Assembly: GCA_018398815.1 (NCBI GenBank)
Contig: CM031611.1
Span: forward strand, 43,907,648-43,971,647
Direction: 5' to 3'
Length of the DNA stretch: 64,000 nt
From: Conus ventricosus
Lineage: Eukaryota > Mollusca > Gastropoda > Neogastropoda > Conidae
Part shown: positions 61,264 to 64,000 of the stretch, piece after piece
How the letters are laid out: each line of letters starts with the position of its first letter
Position numbering within the stretch: the first letter of the stretch is position 1
Notes under the pieces: model-generated
Seen by the model: only the letters and a program-made list of their open reading frames with translations
What the model was told of the DNA's origin: nothing
Databases searched by the model: none
Made by a program: the position numbers and the translations under genes

Positions 61264-62110
61264 TTTCTGCATAACCTCATTAGTCATATCACTAATTATT
61301 CCTCTGAATGTTGTTTCAGGAGTGCTGGTGAACAAGGATGATTTTCAACCTGTGGACTTCTTCCAGCTCTTTTTCAGCTGTTGGGGTATGTTGATTTATT
61401 GTTGTTTTTTTCATTTTTTCTGTTGGATATTACATACTTTCTGGTCTTTATTTTGTGAGTGCAGTATTTTTCCTTCTTTGTTCAGTATTTGATTGCATGT
61501 TTTCTTCTTTTTTATGTTGACACTAAAGATAGCATTCAACTTTTTATTTCGCATTTTTTTTGCACTTGAAATTACCAAAAATTTGAAATTGTTGTTGTCT
61601 AACAATTACTAACATTCTATAATTTAACAAAAGTACAGCTTATTTCCCCCATTTCCAAAAAAACAGCATGAGAATTGGTTGCTTAGTTCCAGAGATATCT
61701 GCATATCCGCATACCGCTGGTATGAAATAAGAGATTTTCTGAAAAATGGCTGGCGATGGGGATTTATGCAAAATTGAATGTCTGGCGGTGAAAGGGTTAA
61801 GCATATACACACTTCTTTTCCTTTTCTTTTTTTTTTATTTTTTACTAGACCTCAGCCTCCATCACAATGACAACACACGTAAACCAAAAGGAAAAACATC
61901 TAATCATGAAAAACAACAGCTAACCTATAAAAAAGCAACAAACTTGTGCACAAAAACTGAGAGGAAAAGAACATAAACAGTATAACTGATAAATCCTTTT
62001 CAAAACCAAACTGACCTTCTCCAGTGCACAGATGTTGATGCCGAAGTGAGCCAGATGTTTGGACAGGTAAGGGTCCTCCACCATGTCATCTTCATCGTAG
62101 GAAAACACGT
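29475..62110 (-). CDS. USP5: USP5 (isopeptidase T) ubiquitin hydrolase, C-terminal two-thirds (14 coding exons)
   Basis: A cysteine protease that recycles free polyubiquitin chains. Exons in transcript order are 62110-62016, 59051-58860, 57258-57187, 56433-56358, 46307-46185, 45401-45248, 42914-42857, 42143-42021, 41258-41170, 39802-39698, 39479-39337, 37629-37521, 32194-32059 and 29646-29475. All borders are GT-AG with consistent phases. Visible parts are the end of the zf-UBP region ([10 protein letters not shown]), the Cys box ([10 protein letters not shown]), QQDAQEF, two UBA domains ([22 protein letters not shown]) and the His box ([20 protein letters not shown]). The final YLYLYQRI matches the family's C-terminus. 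USP13 is the alternative; invertebrates usually carry one such gene and the sequence sits closer to USP5. Several exons carry small frame breaks. Exons for the N-terminal third are outside the window. Confidence 0.93.
29647..30490 (-). repeat. Minisatellite of the USP5 last-exon acceptor (about 46-54 bp, roughly 17 copies)
   Basis: On the minus strand every unit contains a TG tract, TTCAG and AGTACA. The true junction is TGTGTTCAG|AGTACAAG, so the array repeats the 3' splice site with the first exon bases. Unit length varies mainly through the CA/TG tract. All three minus-strand frames are open through most of it. Confidence 0.94.
30745..30985 (+). repeat. SINE family B, copy 2
   Basis: Diverged copy sharing TTCTTGATTCAGTTCTGGGC, CAAGCTCTGCCTTCCATACT and GCAGTTCACTG with copy 1. 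Confidence 0.5.
31120..31255 (-). repeat. Dispersed repeat family D, copy 2
   Basis: Reverse orientation copy ending AGCCTGCGTACGCAGAAAG. Shares GGAGTATGGCTGCCTTAATG with the copy at 38173-38330. The A-rich tail suggests a SINE or a retroelement 3' end. Confidence 0.6.
31293..31380. repeat. 45-bp tandem duplication
   Basis: Two copies of a unit containing CAATCACTGCATGTACTGGG and ACATAACCAGTACAA, differing by a few bases. Confidence 0.85.
32059..32194 (-). CDS. USP5: USP5 exon: UBA2 second half
   Basis: Encodes [20 protein letters not shown] then [20 protein letters not shown]. Completes the second UBA domain. Donor AAA|GTGAGT, acceptor GCCTACAG. Confidence 0.9.
32280..32775 (-). mobile_element. 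tRNA-derived SINE family A, copy 1
   Basis: The minus strand begins with a tRNA-like head: A box TAGCTCAGTTGGTAGAGC and B box GGTTCAAAT, ending TGCCGGGG. A body of about 400 bp follows (GTATGGATGACACGTTAC, AAGGCACTTTATAGATGC) with an (ATT)n tail at 32280-32293. The second copy is at 58318-58805. Not a functional tRNA, because the acceptor stem does not pair properly. Confidence 0.75.
33010..33280. repeat. TG/GA microsatellite cluster
   Basis: Mixed TG and GA tracts, then four GGTCA repeats at 33289-33307. Confidence 0.9.
33553..33730. repeat. Inverted repeat, arms about 65 bp
   Basis: The left arm carries GGCAGTTTGATTTTTCTGTG and AGGTTGATGAAAAAAAAATT. The right arm is the reverse complement with a few mismatches. 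A foldback or MITE nested in the larger element. Confidence 0.75.
35305..36011 (-). pseudogene. hAT transposase C-terminal remnant
   Basis: Two minus-strand frames join near 35825: one with [16 protein letters not shown], the other with [19 protein letters not shown] and a Lys/Glu-rich tail ending [15 protein letters not shown]. The first part matches the conserved C-terminal block of hAT-derived proteins such as the ZBED and KIAA1586 groups. Stops and a shifted frame mean no intact protein. Confidence 0.6.
36380..36416. repeat. Poly-T/poly-G tract
   Basis: A run of T followed by a run of G. A second long G run lies at 36828-36854. Both are inside the hAT-like element, and their length may be unreliable. 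Confidence 0.85.
37521..37629 (-). CDS. USP5: USP5 exon: UBA2 first half (one base missing)
   Basis: Encodes [18 protein letters not shown] then TRPQAIK. One more A near 37533-37535 would give ALKAT, joining to [12 protein letters not shown] in the next exon. The 5' border is the acceptor CCCTGCAG at 37630-37631; a second in-phase AG slightly downstream is possible. Confidence 0.82.
37780..37950 (+). repeat. Dispersed repeat family E, copy 2
   Basis: Second copy of the element at 15925-16075, with the hairpin GACCTCTTAGGTC at 37891-37903. Confidence 0.6.
38173..38330 (+). repeat. Dispersed repeat family D, copy 3
   Basis: Longest copy, from CCCCGAAGATGGAGTATGG to GCCTGCACACGCAGAAGAAG. The 3' end resembles an AAG-tailed retroelement. 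Confidence 0.65.
38760..38786. repeat. Poly-C tract
   Basis: A C run of about 27 bases ending in CGG. Nothing coding in 38331-38931. Confidence 0.85.
39337..39479 (-). CDS. USP5: USP5 exon: UBA1 domain (one base missing)
   Basis: Encodes [20 protein letters not shown] then [19 protein letters not shown]. The last part needs one extra G in a GG run near 39362-39366 to read VMEHMGDA as in other USP5 proteins; as given it reads SWSTWEMQ. Confidence 0.88.
39500..39695. repeat. (CA)n-rich tract between two USP5 exons
   Basis: CA and CAGATA repeats fill almost the whole 218-bp intron between the UBA1 exon and the preceding exon, abutting the donor at 39697. Confidence 0.9.
39698..39802 (-). CDS. 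USP5: USP5 exon (linker before UBA1)
   Basis: Encodes [20 protein letters not shown] then [14 protein letters not shown], matching the vertebrate linker between the catalytic strand and UBA1. The donor GTATGTGTG opens a TG-rich intron. Confidence 0.87.
40480..41040. repeat. Minisatellite, about 58-bp unit, eight to nine copies
   Basis: The unit contains GACCTACCCATGGCCACAAG, GTTAACTCTGTGTGACCC and ATGGTCACAAGATTGTG. Related but older copies start near 40350. It lies in a USP5 intron and carries no exon sequence. Confidence 0.92.
41170..41258 (-). CDS. USP5: USP5 exon ([20 protein letters not shown])
   Basis: Encodes [19 protein letters not shown] then [11 protein letters not shown], a strongly conserved strand of the USP fold before the UBA domains. 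Confidence 0.9.
42021..42143 (-). CDS. USP5: USP5 exon ([17 protein letters not shown])
   Basis: Encodes [19 protein letters not shown] then [20 protein letters not shown]. The donor is AA|GTCAGT; reading past it gives an unspliced tail that should be ignored. Confidence 0.87.
42857..42914 (-). CDS. USP5: USP5 short exon ([14 protein letters not shown])
   Basis: A 58-bp exon encoding [19 protein letters not shown], equivalent to the glutamate- and lysine-rich linker of vertebrate USP5. Phases match both neighbours. Confidence 0.82.
42954..43003 (+). repeat. Dispersed repeat family C, copy 2
   Basis: TTATAACCCAGCCGACCGCA then GGGCCATATCAGGGCTGTCG, shared with 46525-46600 and, inverted, 9945-10005. 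Confidence 0.6.
43820..43912. repeat. (GA)n microsatellite
   Basis: Long GA tract with one GGGGAAGA interruption, in a USP5 intron. Confidence 0.95.
44745..44990 (-). mobile_element. Non-LTR retrotransposon C-terminal fragment
   Basis: The minus strand reads [20 protein letters not shown] then [20 protein letters not shown]. This is the C-x-C...H...C pattern at the end of many ORF2 proteins. It is a short fragment; no RT blocks are found next to it. Confidence 0.5.
45248..45401 (-). CDS. USP5: USP5 exon ([17 protein letters not shown])
   Basis: Encodes [20 protein letters not shown], then [18 protein letters not shown] and [13 protein letters not shown]. Corresponds to the segment before the UBA insertion. 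Acceptor TTTGTGTGCAG, donor AAAG|GTCAGG. Confidence 0.88.
45480..45855. repeat. Minisatellite, about 24-bp unit, fifteen copies
   Basis: The unit is GATGGGACACTGCAAATTTT then AATA. It alternates with a variant containing GCAAATGTAAATA. Starts about 75 bp upstream, in transcript sense, of the USP5 exon at 45248-45401, without including its splice site. Confidence 0.92.
46185..46307 (-). CDS. USP5: USP5 exon: QQDAQEF block
   Basis: Encodes [18 protein letters not shown] then [18 protein letters not shown], a hallmark block of the USP fold next to the ubiquitin tail channel. 123 bp, phase 0 on both sides. Confidence 0.9.
46525..46600 (+). repeat. Dispersed repeat family C, copy 3
   Basis: GGTCATGTTGCTTATAGCCC, then GGGCTATATCAGGGCTGTCA. 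Abuts the left part of the transposon at 46675. Confidence 0.6.
46675..48534 (-). mobile_element. CAGGGATGAAAAC-ended DNA transposon (hAT-like), with nested foldback
   Basis: Inverted ends CAGGGATGAAAAC and GTTTTCATCCCTG, flanked by ATTAT at 46670-46674 and 48535-48539. The minus strand at about 48224-48060 encodes a zinc-finger segment ([17 protein letters not shown] ... [11 protein letters not shown]) similar to BED fingers. The rest of a transposase is not recognisable. An 807-bp inverted-repeat element (47111-47917) is inserted in the middle. Confidence 0.65.
47111..47917. mobile_element. Foldback element with long inverted arms and a G/C-run centre
   Basis: Arms of about 150 bp begin AATATGAAAAATGATTACTT and end, inverted, AAGTACTCATTTTTCATATT. 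Both arms carry the GGGTCTAAGACCC-type hairpin and a GTGACATCAGTTT block. The centre is runs of C and G mixed with GTGTGTTTGGGG repeats; open frames there are meaningless. Confidence 0.75.
48600..49010. repeat. Degenerate GACATGAAGACA-type repeats
   Basis: Many imperfect copies of GACATGAAGACAGAGAC. No gene. Continues into the dispersed repeat flanking the 6.8-kb transposon. Confidence 0.5.
49205..49329. repeat. Dispersed repeat with CTGATCTGCACCAGAATTTA, left flank of the transposon
   Basis: Related in the same orientation to 56140-56285 on the right flank (GATCTGCACCAAAATGAAAC ... AATCTTGCCAAAGGACAGAC). The transposon therefore sits in or between copies of this repeat. Confidence 0.5.
51115..51130. 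repeat. Poly-C tract
   Basis: C-run with T interruptions upstream of the transposase gene. 49400-51600 shows no coding exon that I can support, although a short 5' exon near 50960-51020 cannot be excluded. Confidence 0.6.
51600..55256 (+). CDS. Transposase-like protein of the 6.8-kb element (4 exons recognised, frame breaks)
   Basis: Exons are about 51600-54060, 54400-54571, 54774-54846 and 55029-55256, joined by GT-AG introns in consistent phase. Domains in order: a basic N-terminus ([19 protein letters not shown] ... [13 protein letters not shown]); Cys pairs (CLCEYC, CSNCG); and an RNase-H-like core with [24 protein letters not shown] and [15 protein letters not shown] as likely acidic residues. 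Then come a Cys cluster (CFCTRC ... CEMREVC), a Ser/Thr/Pro linker and a small C-terminal domain ([17 protein letters not shown] ... YFF). Three single-base gaps in A or T runs (near 52065, 52185, 52415) break exon 1. I do not recognise the family with certainty. Confidence 0.7.
51613..52074 (+). CDS. Transposase exon 1, N-terminal basic segment
   Basis: About 150 residues, strongly basic, with two motifs of the form [17 protein letters not shown] and [19 protein letters not shown], typical of a DNA-binding arm. The first ATG is at 51658. The apparent stop at 52072 disappears if one A is restored in the run near 52065, continuing [18 protein letters not shown]. Confidence 0.6.
   Translation: MSLRLSTRREIPKENEMPASLLADDTTSDSSLSKGALRMRKYRAGLKEQGKYDDYRAKENLKIKESKARRTKEQLAIQREKTRIRVQRCRQKKKEEGIPLNASKPKAMTRAAQEQTRETNKTRQRNYRKNLSVQKKTWINKKRREAYKARKNF
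52419..54060 (+). CDS. Transposase exon 1, catalytic-core segment
   Basis: About 547 residues without a stop. Holds the Cys pairs at 52787-52810 and 52954-52980, the first Asp block at 53266-53290 ([14 protein letters not shown]), the second at 53512-53550 ([13 protein letters not shown]) and the third at 53617-53660 ([16 protein letters not shown]). The spacing resembles DDD/DDE transposases. Upstream it should join [12 protein letters not shown] in the preceding frame. Confidence 0.7.
54400..54571 (+). CDS. Transposase exon 2 (Ser/Thr/Pro linker)
   Basis: Reads [18 protein letters not shown], then [20 protein letters not shown]. Low-complexity linker. Acceptor TTTCAG, donor AG|GTGAGA. Confidence 0.6.
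54774..54846 (+). CDS. Transposase exon 3
   Basis: Reads [19 protein letters not shown] then HFKGT. The WVSVRF...FKG pattern resembles an SH3- or Tudor-like barrel start. Acceptor TTTTCCAG, donor ACG|GTGAGA. Confidence 0.58.
55029..55256 (+). CDS. Transposase last exon
   Basis: Reads [20 protein letters not shown], then [18 protein letters not shown], then [18 protein letters not shown] and ends YFF at a TAA. Continues the small barrel-like domain of exon 3. Followed by a (TG)n tract at 55279-55325. Confidence 0.6.
   Translation: MLAVGRPGEVLTVEVQTEKGPQAIEVPEDDLVVKFLVSAGKFYIFPNRDQTFLVSKKDATKIDTPAVDARDHYFF
55279..55325. repeat. (TG)n microsatellite
   Basis: TG tract immediately after the transposase stop codon. 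Confidence 0.93.
56358..56433 (-). CDS. USP5: USP5 exon ([10 protein letters not shown])
   Basis: Encodes [18 protein letters not shown] then SAGDFLP. Followed in the transcript by a ten-kilobase intron that holds the large DNA transposon at 49334-56135. Donor GTAGGT, acceptor CTGACAG. Confidence 0.85.
56574..56770. repeat. (TG)n microsatellite
   Basis: Long TG tract with few TTG, TGG and GAG interruptions in a USP5 intron. Confidence 0.95.
56987..57118. repeat. 66-bp tandem duplication
   Basis: Two copies of a unit starting CTCTGTAATCTACAAGTGCC at 56987 and 57053, nearly identical, just downstream (in transcript sense) of the exon at 57187-57258. Confidence 0.88.
57187..57258 (-). CDS. USP5: USP5 exon (YVDKMQDIF)
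   Basis: Encodes [20 protein letters not shown] then GVQ(M). The first codon AGG is completed from the previous exon. Too short and too interrupted to stand out as an open frame, but conserved in sequence and phase. Confidence 0.85.
57558..57690. repeat. (TG)n microsatellite
   Basis: TG tract with TGCATGTGCGTATG interruptions, in a USP5 intron. Confidence 0.94.
58028..58095. repeat. (TG)n microsatellite
   Basis: Nearly pure TG tract. 58100-58317 has no other feature. Confidence 0.94.
58318..58805 (-). mobile_element. tRNA-derived SINE family A, copy 2
   Basis: Minus-strand head with A box TCGTTCAGTTGGTAGAGC and B box GGTTTGAATC, then the same body as copy 1 (GTATGGATTACACATATAA, AGCTCTTCAGTTGGCTC). 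Contains a 14-base internal duplication in the head region relative to copy 1. It ends about 55 bases before the donor of the catalytic USP5 exon. Confidence 0.72.
58860..59051 (-). CDS. USP5: USP5 exon: catalytic cysteine box (frame broken)
   Basis: Begins [13 protein letters not shown], then the frame changes at about 59005-59018. Downstream the conserved reading is EWDVIQESG ... [19 protein letters not shown] ... [10 protein letters not shown], which carries the nucleophilic cysteine. The family pattern NQRIGEW implies two bases missing in the short stretch, or alternatively one extra. The acceptor follows a TG tract (TGTGTGTGCAG). Confidence 0.87.
59565..59835 (+). repeat. SINE family B, copy 3
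   Basis: Begins with the tRNA-like TAGTCATATGGTTAGAGTG (A box) and ATGAGTTCAACTAC (B-box-like), then GATTCAGATCAGAGAAGGTT and GGGCTCTGCTTTCTG. Ends at the TTTAACC track. Confidence 0.62.
59860..60110 (+). repeat. SINE family B, copy 4
   Basis: Follows copy 3 directly, head partly missing. Shares CATGAGTTCAAACC, CCTAATTCAGTTTACGGAAG, GGGCTTTGCCTTCTACCAT and the ACTTTTAATCTTTAA end. Confidence 0.6.
60132..61800 (+). mobile_element. piggyBac-like element remnant (TTAA ends)
   Basis: TTAACCCTTACACGGCCA at the left and its inverted counterpart TTAACCCTTTCACCGCCA at the right, with the TTAA target. Inside, 60380-60480 reads [20 protein letters not shown] then [12 protein letters not shown]. At 61320-61385 it reads [19 protein letters not shown], matching the entry of the piggyBac transposase domain (P-DFF-LFF). 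The rest of the transposase is absent, so it is a decayed or internally deleted copy. Confidence 0.55.
60958..61258. repeat. Three (TG)n blocks separated by TTCCCTTTTTCTTTCTTTC-type spacers
   Basis: A higher-order repeat: TG tract, then TTCCCTT-TCTTTCTTTC, then ATGTGTGT-CA, repeated. Open frames across it are artefacts. Confidence 0.85.
62016..62110 (-). CDS. USP5: USP5 exon: end of zf-UBP region
   Basis: Encodes [18 protein letters not shown] then [14 protein letters not shown], matching the stretch between the ubiquitin-binding zinc finger and the catalytic domain. First USP5 exon visible; no upstream exon is found between 62111 and 64000. Donor GTCAG, acceptor TTGGCAG. Confidence 0.88.
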
Positions 62111-64000
62111 CTGCCAAACACAAAGATGGTATATCAAGACAAATCATTATCGCTATGTTTCCTACTCACAATGTTCATGAACATCACAACTGAATGTAAA
62201 CATTAACAAACGGGAGAAAACACAATGTACACGGAGACAAAGATGACCAGGCAGAACACCAACTCTCCACGACCTGATCAAAACAGATCGTAGGTCACAG
62301 CAGAAAAACATAACAGAAACTGAGGACACACCATCCATACAAGGCAAACAAATCATACACAATGAAAATTCCTAATAATTATCCCCTGATGAAAGACTTC
62401 CTCCCTGTAGAGTAAAGACCTGAGTGTTTCATTCTCATATTTACAAATCTACAAACACATGATTGTTTGGTGATACACTCCCTCCCTTTCACTTTTTTGC
62501 GACATGCTATGTGCAGGTGATAGTAAGGCACCTGTACCCATTGCCCGTGCCATTTGTAGGTGACAGGAGTCTAAAATAAATCTCACATTTTTCCTTCTAC
62601 TGATTAGCGGATGCCATCATCTCTCACACTTGGTTTTAGGAGTAAATGGAAAAAAAAGACCATAAATGACAGAAACAGTATTTTTCATGCAAAGAGCTTA
62701 GAACCAGGAATGTTTGATATTTTTCAGGTCAAGCGGGAAAAATTTCAAGTAATTTTTATGTCACCAGTGCTTTGGTACCAGCTAAAAAGATATTCAAAAG
62801 CATACTGAGAGCAAAGTTCATGTTTCATCGTTTCACTGACATATGAGCTTGTGACAAAAGGTGATCGTCCAGACCCCTTGTATATTATCGCACAAATAAA
62901 GAATTAAAAAAATACCAATGCTTTTTTATTTATTGCTTGATGTTTTATAATACCTTGAAGAGATACATAATATAACATGGTGAGTTTGGGTGTCTGCCTT
63001 CCATTTGAAAATGCCCAAGTTGTACGTTTTTCTTGATAAATTTTCCCGTTCAAGATGGCGGACGAGTGATGCGGTTGGTGTCGAAGCCTGGATACATATC
63101 TAAATTGCATACCATCACAACAATATGAATAAAGGATGCAGAAAAATCAACGGCAAACATGTTAAAATCACAAACCGGTTCTATTTCTGATTGTTTTCGA
63201 TGCTGTCAAGCGGTTAAAAATCCGTTTGACAGTCGTTACGCTGTTTGTCAAATCGTGTCGGTCAGCAAAACTCTCGATCGTTCACATCAGGTTCGGTTCG
63301 GTTTCCGTTCATTTAACTCGGCATCTCGGACAACACTAACCGAATGGAGAAAGGTGTTTTCCGAACCAAATTCGATTCAGTGGCAGCAAACGAGCGCGAA
63401 ATCCATACGGTAATAAGCAGTATGTCAGAAAATAACGACCGTATTTTTTCTCGCAATTCTACTAACAACGAACTTACAGATCCCATGCCGTGCTTTAAAT
63501 AGCACCCAAGGCAAAGGTTTCAAATCGAGGCTGGAGCTTTCATCAAGAATGGCGCTTCGAAGCAGAGAAGGTGTGGAAATGTTTGTTTGTCCACAATCGT
63601 TACGACCGTCAGAAATCGTAACGACTGTCAAATGCATAACGACCGTCACAAGAAAATGATAGAAACATTGGTTTCAGCTGTTCTCTCAAATGTGTTTCTG
63701 TAAATGATTAAAATTCTAAGTGAACCAAAAGTAGAGTGGGGCAATTTAATGGGATTTCCCTCAACTTTCGGGCGATGTTTTGTGCGTGACGCATGATTAG
63801 GACATCGTTTTAGCGATGTCCGAAATAACGACCGACGGATATTAAGTTAATCAATGTATCAATTATACGTAAAACTGGGGCAGAAAACAGCTTGGAATTT
63901 CTATTTTGCTTTTTTCTTTAAATACAAGACAGAACTAAAAGTTCAGATCATAGGATTAGTGGGAAATCTGGCGATTATTTGACAGTTGTTACTCTCAAAG
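62111..64000. other. No gene recognised; short repeated motif TAACGACYGTC near the right edge
   Basis: Belongs to the USP5 intron upstream of the first visible exon. From about 63227 onward the motif TAACGACCGTC or its inverse occurs at least seven times; otherwise nothing is supported. Confidence 0.5.

Noticed and set aside
29475..62110. USP5 as a pseudogene
   Set aside because: Introns, splice sites and catalytic residues are all conserved, and the breaks are mostly one-base gaps seen equally in the neighbouring gene. Sequence error is simpler, though not proven.

Overview
This is an animal nuclear-genome window, most likely from a marine invertebrate and plausibly a mollusc. The evidence is intron-rich genes with GT-AG splice sites, abundant (TG)n tracts, non-LTR retrotransposons, tRNA-derived SINEs and several cut-and-paste transposons. 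The species assignment is inference from repeat style and from divergence to the vertebrate orthologues.

Two conserved housekeeping genes lie tail to tail. PPP1R7 (SDS22, the leucine-rich-repeat regulator of protein phosphatase 1) runs on the + strand as eight coding exons between 7551 and 20308. USP5 (isopeptidase T, which disassembles unanchored polyubiquitin) runs on the - strand from 62110 down to its stop at 29475 as fourteen coding exons. Its N-terminal exons lie beyond the right edge of the window. They are unrelated in mechanism, and nothing here suggests co-regulation.

Layout. 1-5625 holds nested retroelements: a non-LTR element split by a second one, which is itself split by a TG...CA element with a 5-bp target duplication. 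5640-7550 holds a palindrome pair and a (TG)n tract. 7551-20308 is PPP1R7. 20309-29474 is intergenic and repeat-rich, with a 30-bp satellite and a 5'-truncated non-LTR insertion carrying a clean 13-bp target duplication. 29475-62110 is USP5. Its introns hold two SINE copies, three CAGGG-ended DNA transposons, a 6.8-kb DNA transposon (49334-56135) encoding a multi-exon transposase-like protein, and a piggyBac-like remnant. 62111-64000 has no gene that I can see.

Two things deserve most attention. First, several intronic minisatellites start at, or contain a copy of, a splice junction. The array after PPP1R7 exon 1 is a tandem repeat of its own 5' splice site. Those before PPP1R7 exon 6 and before the last USP5 exon repeat the 3' splice site with the first bases of the exon. 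Second, the 6.8-kb element has terminal inverted repeats, a 4-bp duplication and a gene I do not recognise with certainty; Sola-like is my best guess.

A caution applies throughout. PPP1R7, USP5 and the transposase gene all contain frame breaks. Most can be explained as a single missing base, often in a short homopolymer run. This looks like uncorrected long-read consensus error rather than three independent pseudogenes.
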